Assembly (NCBI GenBank): GCA_018296165.2
Contig: JACKQL020000004.1
Location: 620,001-684,000, forward strand
Direction of reading: 5' to 3'
Source of the DNA: Termitomyces sp. T153
Lineage: Eukaryota; Basidiomycota; Agaricomycetes; Agaricales; Lyophyllaceae
Length of the DNA stretch: 64,000 nucleotides
In this document: one piece after another, positions 25,837 to 38,291 of the stretch
How positions within the stretch are numbered: position 1 is the first letter of the stretch
Layout of the letters: every line of letters starts with the position of its first letter
Position numbers and translations under genes: made by a program
The notes under the pieces: model-generated
What the model was told of the DNA's origin: nothing
Databases searched by the model: none
What the model saw: the letters and a program-made list of their open reading frames with translations, nothing else

Positions 25837-28151
25837 GATTCTGGCTAGTGGAGTTGCTGTGGGAAGCGCTGCGGCGAGGTGGCAAGTCTCTGATGATTCC
25901 GATCAATGGTCACCCACCTGCCTACATCTACAAGATTGCACCTCTGAGCTAATGAAGGTCTATCCTTGATATTTGAAGAACAACTTGGATCTCACAAATT
26001 CTTCTTTGGCCGACGGCATATTCTCTGATCCAAATTTCCACCACCGCTGATGTACACATGTTCATGCAAGTATAAGCGACTAATTCTTCGTCTCAAGCCC
26101 TAAGCGACAATTGTGCTCCTCTTCATGCGCAAGCCTCTTTACTTGCCCTGCGCTTGTCTGGGGTGCCCGACGCTCAGTCTGATTCTATCGCTACTAGCCA
26201 TTTCTTGGACCCACTCTCAGATCAGCTTCCCTTGACAGAGAACTATGTTAAGGACACGAGATGCATAGATCGACCGTTCAATCACGTAGCCCTTGCTCGT
26301 CCATATGATCTCTGCATGAGGTACTGTGGACGTATCTTCAGGCGTATAATCGGTCCCGTGCCTGTGACTGGATCGGAGATCGACGAAGCATACCCAAAGG
26401 CTTCTACGCTCCGACCAGCCGTTAATCCACGACGGGAGCATACATCCTTCTTCGAGATTTTCTCAGTCGAGCTCCAACCTTTCCTTCTATCTCGTGATTA
26501 CCAGCTTCGCGAACGTTGCTTACCAGTTCGGATCTCGAGGAAAAGAAATCGACCTTGAATATCTCAGTTACATATGCACGAAAGGCTCCATAGTGCCATA
26601 AGGTGGTCCGATACTAATCATCCTCAATGAACTCAAAAGCCAAGTCTCATGGGCCCTACCTGTATGCATGACAGTCTCAAAGTTGTTCGAAAAATGTCTT
26701 GATACAAACAGCGATGAAATGTCTATCCCATTGTATCTTTATTCTGTTCACAACTGGGCACTGGACTCATTCGCGGTGTCATCACCCTCCTTCCGAATGG
26801 TTCGAACACGCCTCAGTTATGAAACTTTAAAGAATGACCATTTCGACGTTGGTGAACCAACAGAAGCTTTCGACAATATATATCGACGATCGTGGTTCAT
26901 TCCTCATGGACGGTTCTTCTCTGAACAACCAATTTCAAGTCTTGATTTCGTGCGTCGTTTATGGGCTAGTTGAAACTTCCCAATGCCAAAGAATCTATGA
27001 TACCCCGGGTTGTTTGATCCAGGAACGCCTATTTTCTGGATCTTGTGATGGCCATGTCGCAAGTCCCTCGAGTATGCATGTTCTCGCCAACGATTTACGA
27101 TGATGTGACTATCAAAGGTCTGGACTGAAATGAGCGGCGCTCCTGCAGCTTTAGCTTTTGTCATCTAAACACACCTGAGGACGCATATCAAGGTTCAGGG
27201 CGCTCTGATTCTGCGGCTGTCGGTCACCTACCAATTTATGTATGAGTGATTGTTCGACTCTAATATGTACGTATCCCTATCCCCTAGAAGCCTATGTACT
27301 ACACATTCTCCGTCTAGAACGACATGTTACGTAAACCTCAGCACTTCAAACACGATAGAAGGTCTACTTTGGTTAGCCACCAACGCTTCGTATCGAATCA
27401 TTGTCACTTAACAATCACTATACTAGCCCTCAGTTGCTTGTATATCTTCTTCTGCAAGTCTCTTGCTGGCTTGAGGAATTATCCACATGGCTGTCATCTT
27501 CTCTCACAAAGTGTCACTATGAATAGAGTTGTTCAACTCTCTGCTCACGTACACTTACATATGTGTGCGTGGATGGGATCAAATCGAAATTTCGAAGCTA
27601 CATACCAATTTACGAATGTGAAAACGACTGATACTTTCCCGGAGCTACTTTTCTGTACATCTGGATCATATGAGCACGATGAACACACATTGCATGCGGT
27701 GTGTGTCACAAATGGGACGTGAGACGTCTCTTGTACAATGGTCAAAATGGAGCAATTGTTGTCTTTCGGGGATATTGTCGAGGTACGCGCAACGAGTGCG
27801 GGCACCGGGGTATGTTGGCAAGATTTGCATTCTTACTGGAACTTAGTTGAACTAGCTTTTGAAGATACAAAATTTGAGCTTGCATGAAGGTGGGATTTTA
27901 ATACGATGTACCACAAGTGAACATTCGCATCTCCCAAACTTGGGCATTCTTCGCCATGCCAACGATCCAGGAAGTTTGATCCCTCAAACTTCACTCAAGA
28001 TCATCTGACCGCGCCTAACCTTGTGCCCAACAGAGAACAACATATGGATCTTTCGCCTCCTTCGGACTTAAAGCTTGAATATGTAGTCACCTGGACTTCC
28101 CATTGCATGTTCTCACCCACGGCTCGGGTGCATTTACAGAAGGCTCATCTC
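25837..28151. other. No gene supported
   Basis: Several plus-strand frames of about 90-134 codons (26154-26558, 26668-27103, 27324-27722) carry no motif that I recognise and could not be joined. Some may be exons of a decayed gene. From about 27.7 kb the sequence shows scattered similarity to the region upstream of the second secreted-protein gene at 58.3 kb, so the promoter seems to be part of that duplication. Confidence 0.4.
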
Positions 28152-28158
28152 TATAAAA
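28152..28158 (+). promoter_or_regulatory. TATA box of secreted-protein gene 1
   Basis: TATAAAA, 85 bp upstream of the start codon. The paralogue at 58.5 kb has the same heptamer 73 bp upstream of its start, which supports a functional core promoter. Confidence 0.65.
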
Positions 28159-28236
28159 GTCCTTAAGCGCATTGAGTAAATTTTTTTCGAGAAGGTCTCG
28201 ACTCATTCTCAACCGCGATCCTTGCATCATATAACA

Positions 28237-29083
28237 ATGCGCTTTGGAACCCTCTTTGCATCAGTCGTGTCTATACCGTTCCTCTTCGCTGCAGCTGCTC
28301 CTGCTGGGTCGGAGACGATCGGTGGCCTGGCGATTGGTTCAATTATCAACCTGCTTGGGATCGGCATTGTCCAAGACGTCGACGTTATAATCACTGTACG
28401 TCTATTCTACACGAAGCCTGTGTATATCCGGACTGGAAATCAACCTGACGAATCGTTTGCCCAGTCTGAAACGTTCACCACTAATCAAGTCGAGTAAGCT
28501 CCCGGTTACCTCAGTCGTCTCCTACTACATCTGACACGCTTCTCAAAAAAGAGTTAATTTCGATGGTCTGTTATTGTCTTATGTTCACCACGATGACCTA
28601 ATGACCCTTGGATCTCTTAGCTAAAAACCCGCTTCCCTTTGAGTTAACCATTGACCGTGTGGTGAGCTCTGCAGGGCTCAACGACACAGTTTATGCCACG
28701 TTCGACCATACATTCTCAACCCCTTTCATCGTCAAACCCTCCGGCACAGCAAACTCGGGCACCTTCGGTAATGTTTCTCTTCCTCAGGGTGTCGAAGGGT
28801 CGCTTTCAATCATTCCGGTTGGTGTCCTGGATTTGTCGAAGACAGATGTGTTTGTTCGGTATGCATACTATCTTATATAGATATTAATTGCAGTGCAGGC
28901 GTGTCTGACCGCATGTGTTCTGTAGCGCGGCAACTATCAATGGCAAGTTGGGCTTCCCCCTTCAGATTGACGGATTGAAGCAGTCGAGCGTCCCGACCGC
29001 GTAAGTAAAGAGAGGTTCACACCATTGTTCCGATCGCAATGTACTGAATCATTTCTTACAGATACACTCTTGACCTTTCCTGA
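28237..29083 (+). CDS. Small secreted protein, paralogue 1
   Basis: Predicted 178-residue secreted protein in six exons: 28237-28395, 28465-28493, 28552-28565, 28621-28858, 28926-29000 and 29062-29083. Exon 3 is a 14-nt microexon. The N-terminus is a classical signal peptide (MRFGTLFASVVSIPFLFAAA, then AP). The mature part has a glycine/isoleucine-rich hydrophobic stretch (LLGIGIVQDVDV), then NPLPFELTIDRVVSSAG, a Gly-Thr-Ser-rich beta-like region and GKLGFPLQIDGLKQSSVP. The pattern (NPLPFELTIDRV, TATINGKLG) recalls LEA-2/DUF3712-like beta-sandwich proteins, a guess from pattern only. The paralogue at 58574-59428 shares every intron position. One candidate N-glycosylation site (NDT) is present. 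No cysteines were noticed in the mature part, unlike most effector-like small secreted proteins. Confidence 0.85.
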
Positions 29084-30689
29084 ATATTGATTTCGGTGGA
29101 TTTGGACATAAGTACATTGGGCTTGTGGCATGCCATCAGCAATAAGTATAGTATAAGACCCATTTTCGGCTCCTTTCGACCTTTAGGAAGTGATATAAGA
29201 GGATAACGCTCGAAAGTTGAATTCACTTTTATCACACCGTACAACAGCCCTTTGTTAGATCCAAGGGCTCGAAAGAAAAAGCTATGGGAAGGCGCAGTAA
29301 AGAAAGTTGTATTTGAACGTGAGATGGTATGTACGAGTAAGCATCTGCCATGAGCTTCGAACCCACAGTCAGCATTGGCTGGTTAAGCTTTAAGGGCTCT
29401 CGCCTCCAGGAATAATACATGCATCATATTTGAGGTCTCGCTGAACTGTCCAGCTTCCACTGCCTAGTACCATAGGCGATGTGATTTGTTTGGTTCATAA
29501 TCTTTGGCATACGTAGCATCAGCAAAAAGTCACTCAGAAAACATGGGCATATAAGACCACTCATGCAAGATAATCCTACTAATGTATAAGTTATATAGTA
29601 TGGGCATATCACGGAAGCGGGTTTGTACTCATTTGAATCTCATGCTGGAGGTAAAAAAATGATTTGGACTTAATATGGGTCTAGAGTGATGCAAAAGTTA
29701 CGCAGCATGAGTTTAAAATTATATCCCCCTGTCATCATGAGTATGATCTGGGATTCCTGCCCTAGAATAAGTCTCCACTGAACTTTACCATACCTCGAGG
29801 GACAAATCCTGCAGTACTGTTATCACAATGCTCTAATGATGTGTTGTTCCTTATATTTCAGTCTATTGATCCAGACATTTGTATATAGAAAAATAGTACA
29901 GTAATTGTGCAAAGTTACAAACAAAGCACTGTCAAGTGAATGCAGTATACATGTGAGCAATTGTCAGTCACAAGACAGTAAACATGAGAAACTGAGAATG
30001 GCATAAAGTAGAAAGACAATAAAAAATAGGAAACTGAGATACAAAGCAATAGACATGAGAAACTGAGGTTACAGATAAGTAAACAGAGTAAAGACAAGCA
30101 CCTAAGCATGAGTCCAAGACCACCCATGAGGTTTGTCAAAGCCAATGGCAATCCCAATCCAGTGCAAGTCCAATGAGTACATCCAGATTCCAACTTGCAC
30201 CTCCTCATCCAAGTCATGGTATGGACTTTTCCTCAAAGACTTGGTGAATTTTTTGGAAGACAAGGAAACAGTGCCATCATCTTCACTCTCAATGCCATCA
30301 CTACCCTCACCTTTGCCATTGTTGTCATCTGTGCCATCATCTTCACTGCCATCACACCCCTCACCTTTGCCATTGCCGTCACATGGCTTGAATTGCTCAC
30401 CACTAGATTGCAGATGTATATACTTGACTAGTTGACCACTGGAGCTCCTCTGTTTGCATTTTATAAGTTTTCATTCATGCTGGTTCTCCTCTGCTCAGGA
30501 ATCTTGATACTGTTGGCAATCTTCAGACTCATCCTGAAGTTGTTATTGCTCCTTTTGAATGTGTTCTTGGCAAGCTTTTATGAGGTGGCAGACATTGTCA
30601 TCTGGAATTGCCAAGGGGGTTTGCCCTTTGCAGTTGGGACATATAGAACCATCATGACTATAAAACAACCTAGAAATGTGCATTAGGGA
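29084..30689. other. Gap: 3' flank, then start of the CpG-poor island
   Basis: Up to about 29.9 kb the sequence looks ordinary and holds no gene. From about 29.9 kb CpG becomes rare and the sequence fills with TG/CA-rich, repetitive coding-like sequence on the minus strand. One piece near 30540-30660 reads CPNCKGQTPLAIPDDNVCHLI, with a CxxC pair and a stop soon after. It may be decayed coding sequence of the DUF6698-like gene or its neighbour. Confidence 0.4.
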
Positions 30690-31870
30690 TTTGTAGAATA
30701 TTCACAATGTTAACTTCCTTATTCCAATAATCCAATATCTCCTTTTTCCACTCCATGTCTGTGAACAACCTGAGAATGTGATGATAGAAAGTAGAAAACA
30801 AAAACAGACTTTTGTCCACGTTCTACTGATTAGCCAAACTCAAAGCAAAACAAGCCTAAATATGCCACATTAATGTGAGATTGCAACATTATCATTCACA
30901 TACCTGAACTGCCAAATAGGCTATGATTTCTAGCATAATCCTGGTGATGCCATACTTATCAGCAATTGGGGATTTAGTTGCATGACCTTCCATTTGGTCA
31001 ATACCAAAGCCAAATAACATGTGTTGGCAAACCTAAAAGATAATGTCAATCAGTATAATTACAGGATACAATTGAAAATGCACTGTAGTCAGAAGTGCCC
31101 CTTGACAGAGCCCTTTAGTAATTTCATTGTACTTATCATAATCTAATTCTTGATCTTGGTTACTTGGATTGGGGAAACCAGTCATATTCATTTTGAAGCA
31201 GCATGTGTTATCATACAGAAAAAGAGGGAAGTCATGAGCCATCACCTTGACTTTCCTATCTTGCAATTGTCAACAGAATTTGAAACAAATCATAAGCATG
31301 CAATTGTAAGAAAGCATAAGCTTACAAGTTGCAGTATTTCCAGGCATGCTTGACAGGACGGATTAGTGATCCTGTGTCAATATTGCTGAATCTGCAAGCC
31401 AATGTTTTGTGAGGCAAGGATGACACCATGGTAGGGATGAGATACTTCATTGAGGCATTCTGCATTAATGTAACAATCACATTCTTGACCTTTTGTGTGT
31501 TGGTGGTACATGTGCTTCTAGCTCCTCCCACAATCTGGAGGACATTAGCACTCATTGGATCATGGAATATATGCATACTATCAGTATCAATTTTTGTAAA
31601 TTGCTAGTATGGAAATCCACTTTTCCAATCAACTGGCATAGCTTCTTCTCAAGTATGAAGGAATGTCAGAGTCAAGTGATACAATGTTGTTATACACTTG
31701 TTGCTGCAGTCTTCTCTTCAGCTCTCTTAAGACAACACAATTCAAATACAGTTAGTTATTCAGTGTAAATTCCAAGTATTCAACACTCACATTTTTTCTT
31801 GTTGTCACTCTCATCAGATTCTTCCTCTGTGTACCTATCCTTCTTTAGTGTAATAGAGTGCCCATTACTT
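30690..31870 (-). pseudogene. DUF6698-like gene, probably decayed
   Basis: Minus-strand pieces in order resemble DUF6698, a family of unknown function abundant in mushroom genomes and often near transposons. They are an acidic piece (TEEESDESDNKKK, about 31790-31860), a piece with CTTNTQKVKNVIVTLMQ (31322-31576), HDFPLFLYDNTC and KYNEITKGLCQGALLTT (31033-31266), and CQHMLFGFGIDQMEGHATKSPIADKYGITRIMLEIIAYLAVQ spread over about 30905-31030. The last is an EWKKEILDYWNKEV end (about 30740). Introns clearly separate them, but I could not join all in phase and stops occur in places. CpG is nearly absent. The gene may be intact with a better splice model; I call it decayed with reservation. Confidence 0.45.
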
Positions 31871-32193
31871 GCCTTTACCACTGTGCAATACAATAATAAT
31901 ATTTAATTATATGGGTAGCATCACATGATGCTATCCCTAAAAGTACTATACAATTACTTATGTAAGGCAGCACCTTACTTCATACTTTGTAGACAGACCT
32001 ATTGACTGGTTTTGACTTACAGAGTGTGAACCATAAGCTGCACAAACTGTGACAGAAATGTTACATTTTTTTAAGTCAAACAAGTGATAACTTGTTTCCA
32101 AGGAAAGAACCCAAACTTCTAAAAAAGAAGTTCACTAGTTATGATCAGCATGTTAAAAATTTTTGATGTGCACCTTCCACAATGGGCACAGTG
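31871..32193. other. Spacer left of element A
   Basis: AT-rich, CpG-poor, no frame. Its last five bases, CAGTG, are the left copy of the target-site duplication of element A. It therefore belongs to the sequence into which A inserted and may be the leader of the gag element that resumes at 39392. Confidence 0.5.
32189..32193. repeat. Target-site duplication of element A, left copy
   Basis: CAGTG here and again at 39392-39396, directly outside the LTR ends: a perfect 5-bp duplication as made by Ty3/gypsy-type integrases. Confidence 0.9.
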
Positions 32194-33331
32194 TGTCACG
32201 ACCTGTTTCCTGAAGCCCCGTACACCACCCGACAAACCCCCGCTCCCCCGGAACCCCCCCCGACATTTCATCAAACTTCCCCAGTACTCCACGCCAACTC
32301 TGGCTAACTCCAACACATTCTCAGCTAACTCTGACAGCCCCCTGGCCAACTCCAATGTCTTCCCCACAGCCACCAGCGCTTCTCCTGGACTTCCTGAGCC
32401 CCTGGGACCACTCCCTGCCATGCCTGACCCCACTACATGTCATCAACTCGACACCCTGGCTCCCCCGACTTACCCTGGGGTATCACAACAACCTTGGAAC
32501 GGACCGCATCACAATTGATCCCATCAACATATCAATATGGCCTGCCCTCTGGTCATAACCAACACCTGTCGACTCTGCCGAGCTCTGCCAAGCCCCACCA
32601 CCACAGCCGACATCCCTGGAGACCTTCAGTAGTCAGTATATAAGACATAGAGTAGCTCCTCGGACTCCAGTCTTGAGATTATCTATCTACCTACCTTTCT
32701 GATGTGTTTCTGATTGTTTCTTCTCATGTTTTGTGTCCCATGTCTTGTTTTCCTTATTCTCAGTCTCCCAGTCTTATCTTGTCTCTATTCCATTATCTTT
32801 TTGTTATTGTTCCATGTCCCCAACTGAATCTATCCTCATTCTCATCTCGTCTTTGTCTCATTTTGTTTGACCCCATCTCATCTCGTCTGATTCTGTCTAT
32901 TGTGTTTGAGCCCTCTCGACCCTAATGTCCTCATAAACTCTGCAGTTACAATTACAAACCTCTGACACTTGTTACCAACCCCGGACCCTGCTATACACTT
33001 GGCTCCGAACCCCATCAATCCCTGTTGATCCCCCATCAGAACACCAGCTCCGCTCCTGTCATCCACATAGCCTCTGCCTCCTCTGCACCCGCAATACTCA
33101 CACATGGACTTATGCCTGAACCCCACCAAGCCCATTCCCCTTCTCTGCAACTTGTCCTCTACTTCTCCGGACCTCCCCAGACTTGCTCAGATCAATTTCC
33201 CCCAGCTATCCTCACAAGCCCCCAGTGCTTGGAACACCTCCGAGTGCCCGGTTGTCAGTGCAGGGAATCACGTTCGCCTAGTAAGGACTCACCCAGTGTA
33301 GCTGAGCCCCCATGGTCAGCAGAACCTGACA
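32194..33331 (+). repeat. Left LTR of element A
   Basis: 1138 bp, starting TGTCACGACC and ending GAACCTGACA. TATATAA at 32637-32643 is a likely promoter. It contains a block of a few tens of bases near 32845-32885 that the right LTR lacks. Confidence 0.9.
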
Positions 33332-36300
33332 TAATCTCAAGACTCTCCCTTACCCCACTCATGATGTCTGCACTAACCCCGCACACACATCCAACAAACA
33401 CCTCCAATGTCTATGACTGGCCCATGCCTGGAAACCACTATGATTCATATTGCCCTGCCCAATTTGCCAAGGCACATTGAGTTGCGGATCTGACACAAAA
33501 TGCCCCTTCCACCCCAGTTACATCCATACAACAGCTCTATCCATGGACACCCTCTTACAGCTCCCACACTCCCCCACCATCTCCACCAGCTCCGCCCCCC
33601 CACAGAGGCCAACCCCGACATCACCAAAGCTTCACCCAAAACCCTGGCAACAATTCAACCCAGTGCTCAACAACTTCTCCAACACTGCACCATCACCCCT
33701 CCAACAACAATAGCAAAAGCCCTGCTGTGTAAAGTTGCTCACCACATGAAAGACCAATTGCCAACCTCACCCAAAACAACAACGAGACCTCCGAGAATGT
33801 GTTCCCCCGAACCCTGCCTTTGGACCCTCCAACCCACAGCAATCCCATCCACAATGACACAAGATTCCAAGACCAACGCTACCCCCCAATTACAAAACAC
33901 ACTTCCGGGATCAGTTAAGACCCCCCAGTCGACTTGGCCATCACCTCTGCCAACAAATGAAGGGGCCCCGACACCTCCGACCCAACCCCAACAACCCCAG
34001 AACAAGACCAAGAAATCCCCGAGCTTCTAGGCAGTCAAGAAAGGAATGGCTACGCTGCTCAAAGCACAGCCCAAAGTTAACGAGGAGAACCACAGCACCC
34101 GACTCTCAATGAAGAACAACTCTGGACCCCCACCCACTACTCAGCACCTGCCTACTATCTCAACACCTTCTCCCATACAATCCGGAACCTCTGACATTAA
34201 AAACCCTCGATGCTGACCCTCCCCGCACACCACCCCCAGACATAAACTCTGCCACCAGACTCTGCCACCTCCCATGAAGGAACCCCCAGCATAGGAGTTA
34301 CCCTGAACTAACTATAGGAAAAATGGCCCTACACAAAGTAGTTCCCAAAGTACTCTAAAATCGCTGACCTGTTCACATAAGGGAGGGAGAAGCCCCACTA
34401 TCATCCCAGAAACTGCCAATCAACCCACTCAAACATCCTGACAATCCAAAGAGCATATGCTCTGACATCCATGGAGGACTTCCCTGCCAGGACCGACGAC
34501 CCAAATAATCCTGCACCGACTCGAAGCTGCCCTGATCCACCCCTCTGACCCACTCTGGATTCTAGCAACATGACTCTGGGGCCCCCACTCCAACTCTGAT
34601 ATCCAACCAAGGGGACCTATGACGCCAGCCCCACACCCCATACAACCCTGCCCCTACACCGGAAGATGTCTATTGAGCAGGGACCGCAGCAAGGAGTAAC
34701 CCAAAACAAACCCCATGTGAAGTAATCTCCCAGAGTACCCTAAAAGTTGCTGATGCCTTCCTCAAGAAGTGAGCGGTGCCTCTCCCCACTGCCACCCCCC
34801 CACATTTGCAACAACCTCTGGGCTGCTCCAGAACATGAATGAAGAATTGCCCCAACCCCACCGTGACTCCCAGGGAGTCCCACACCAATGCCTCCCCACG
34901 ACTGACTTCCCCGCCGCCCTCCAACAATCATGAACAACCATCTTCCCCCATCCAAGCTCAGCTCCAGGAGCCACCGCCACTCCTACATGACAACTCTGCT
35001 GCTCCGCAAAAACCCCCCACTCCAGAGCTCCCCCTCTGATTTGCGACACAACCCCACCAACAAGTTAAGACCCAACCCCAACCCCCGCATTGACCCCGGA
35101 CCCCTGGTACTCGCGCTTGGAACTGTGGACCGACAAAATGCGCCTCAGACCCCTTCCTTCGCCTGCACCTCCCCCAAAGCCAACACAACCAACAAACCCC
35201 CACCAAGTGACCCTTGTGTTGACTCTGGGACTGCCCACTTCTTCCCTGATGAGGGAACCACCGATCCCCAGAAGGAACAACCCATGGAACAAGCCCCGAA
35301 GCATCTCCACTGAGGCGAGCCATTCCCCAACCAACCCCCACGCTGCCCCTGCCCAAAGAAGCATCCACCAATACAACCCCAACGGACCTCCAAACTCTAA
35401 GGAGTGTCAGAAATACGTAAGACCCCTCTGTCCATCTCTGGACTTACCCTTGGTCAGGAAAGCAATGTCATGTAGATGACCCGGAACCTCAAATTTTGGC
35501 TCTGGACCCAAAGGAACTGGTCGGGACTGATCACCCCACACCCCGCCCCCTCGGTCATTGACACTCTGGAGCACACCAAAGCACCACCCAAACATGCCCA
35601 CCCACAGATGCAATACTCCAGAGCATGACTTTGACCCAGACCAACACCCCGGAGCACAGCAAAGCCCGATCCTGAGTGCCCTTCACCAAATACAATACTC
35701 TGGAGCTTGCCCCGCACAACCCCACCAAATGAAAACCTCTAGGCATCCTCAACCCAGGAATCGCAACCATAAGGGAGTACCACCGCCCCTATGCTGACCA
35801 ATCCCACAGCACAGATGGCACAGAGAACAGCCCCCTGCAACTTACAAGGACCACCCTACCCTGGGGGCTCCACCGCTAAGCTGCTAGGGACTCCCTCCTC
35901 CAACCAACTGCACTCCAAGGACAAACCTCACTCCACCACCCCCACCATCATCAAAAAGGACCCCCGCCACCCTGCCACCCGCGTCAGCACAAAGGCCGGA
36001 CTGCTGGAAGACCCTGCCCCTCCCGCCAGCCACACCAACAAAAGACTGAAGCCCCGACCACCTCAAACACATGTTGGAGACCCAGAGGTCTACCCCCTTG
36101 AACCAGCACAACACACATCTCTGCTGCAGACTGAGGAAAACCCCTACACCCTGGGTCCAAGACCCCAAGAATCAAATCTAGCAATGCCATCAAAAAACGC
36201 CACGGAACTCTGCAGGAAGAATCCCAACACCCCTGCTGAGCCTTGGAACTCTTCCTATAGTGCTCTGCCCCGCCCCGACAACCCCAGGGCTAGCCAACAC

Positions 36301-36525
36301 AGATGGCACTAGCGGGCCTAACCCCTGCCTCTGGATCCACTAGGGATTCAACTCCCACCAGCACCTCTGCATGTTTTGCTTACCTCACCCTCACACAAAT
36401 TAAAGTCTCACTTCACATACCCAGGAACAACAAGGAAGCATTTGAAAAGTACAAAAAATATATGATACAAGGCGGAATGGGGCAGTGAACTCAAAGACGA
36501 CAAGAAGCAGGGCCTGGCCACCCCC

Positions 36526-38251
36526 TCACTCCTCCCCTGGAACCCCTGCCATCTCCACCTCCAAATCAATCTCCATCTGGGCTTGCACCACCACCAAGAC
36601 CTCCACCAGCCCCGGCAAAGCCTCTCCTGCATCCACTACCACTTCCCACCATGACCCCAGGGCCACTGCATTACACCGTTGATGCCCCGCCAACAACCTC
36701 CCCATCCTCGCCATCCCCTGCTGCAACTCCAGAGGCTGATCTGTGGGCATCTGCGCCAACTCGTCTTGGATTGATGCAAATGCCGCAGAGGCACCATCCA
36801 AGAGAACCTGGTGCTCCCACACCCAACCTGGCCCCAAACATGACCCATTTAGTAACAGGTGGAGAAGTGGAAACAACACTTACAAAGGATCCCCATGCAC
36901 CCTGAAGTGGCCTCATTGGCCAGCCAATCCTCCCTCCACCTTGCTACCTCCAACTCCGCCCATAGCAGACCACCCTCCGGTGCCATTTCCCACTCCTCTG
37001 CCTCTCCTTCATGGGCTGCACCCCCTGCTGCACCAGATGCTCCTGCAAGCCCCATACCTCCAACACTCGCTCCAGCACCACCCGCACCTGCACTAAGGTG
37101 TTCCATGCCTGCTCCAATGCCTCCTTCTCCGCCCACACCACGTCTCAATCCTCCCTCACCCATCAAAGCTCCCCCTCTCGTGCCATCAACGCCACTGTTA
37201 GCACCTCCACCTGCTTGTGAAGGAAGACCTCCATGATCAAAGGCGGGGGCTCCGGAGAACTTGATGCCCATTCCAAGGCTGCGTCCGGGGTAGGAGAGTG
37301 AATGTGAAATCCTGGAAGACCCGCCATCAGCTTGTACCCCCACGGCCTCTTGCTGGGCCCTGCCCCTGATGGCAGGGAAGCTCTCCACTTCCCATGGTCT
37401 GCCACTGAGGATGCCCCCTCCTCCCACCCACCCTACAGAGGCCCCACCTGCCCTGCAGACTGTCCCACACTCACCTCCCCTAACATCCAGGTCTTCCGCA
37501 CCTCGCTCAGCTGACTCTGCACCCAGTCCTCATCCCACCCCTGCTCCGCAGCAACACATGCCACTTGCCACTCCAACAAAATCAAGCACTTCTCGTAGCT
37601 TGTGCAATGCAGAAGGCAAATGGAAGTGTCATGCCATGAGCCCATGGAGGGCGCATCAAAGACGCAGGCCTTGCCCCACTGCACATAGAGAACACACTGT
37701 GAATAACGGATCAGCACATGTGACAAAGGAGAACTCAAAGGCTCACCAGGGCCTTGTTTTGGCACCATTCCAGCATTGGGGGGCCCCAAGCCCATGCCAA
37801 CACCCTTGCAAACTCCTCCGCCATCACCTCCGCCTGAGGGATTTGCTGCAGCAGAGGGACCCCTTCCACATCCCCCACCACCAATTGGGGCACCACAGGA
37901 TGAAATTTGGCCTGCCTAGGGCCCCCTGGAGAACCCACCACCCCCACAGACAACTCTGTATAACTCCGTCAGCCACCCCAAAGAAACAGGTCGATGCTGC
38001 TCACAACTCTGGTATATCATACCAGCTTGGCACCAACGCTTGAACTCCTCCCCCTCACTGTCATATATGATCACCACGTCCACATCTGAAATCAACGGGG
38101 CAGGGCTGAATGACTGGGAGGGGACATGACAAAGAATTTGAGGGAGCCCCAGGCCATGCTTCGACTTTGCCTCCCATGCCGCTGTCACTCGCTGCGGATT
38201 GATCAATATTACTGGGCTTTGACTTCCATCCCCCACTGATCCCCAACCCAC
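36526..38251 (-). pseudogene. Antisense decayed gene inside element A
   Basis: Minus-strand frames at 37916-38251, 37735-37953, 37433-37795, 36849-37427 and 36526-36879 follow one another and read like one protein broken by frame shifts. Distinct blocks are VIIYDSEGEEFKRWCQAG, ISLGWLTELYRVV-like, VVPQLVVGDVEGVPLL, ARVLAWAWGPP, LLHCTSYEKCLILLEWQVA and a heptad-like helical region (EALEQAWNTLVQVRVVLERV). I cannot name the family, but similar hypothetical proteins are frequent in mushroom genomes, often with retroelements (recalled, not checked). It runs against the direction of the element, so it is either a captured host gene or an antisense gene of the element family. Confidence 0.5.
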
Positions 38252-38278
38252 TCCCTGTGTCTCGAGGGTCTTGATGCT

Positions 38279-38291
38279 GAAGGGGGGGTGA
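38279..38291 (+). other. Polypurine tract of element A
   Basis: GAAGGGGGGGTGA abuts the right LTR, as expected for the plus-strand primer. It matches in style the tract AGAGGGGGAGTGA of element G2 on the other strand. Confidence 0.8.

Noticed and set aside
26154..27722. Possible HET or F-box type gene
   Set aside because: No motif could be confirmed and the frames could not be joined in phase.
33025..36312. Proline/threonine-rich plus-strand frames up to 176 codons
   Set aside because: They follow from the C-rich composition of element A; frames overlap in all phases and carry no motif.
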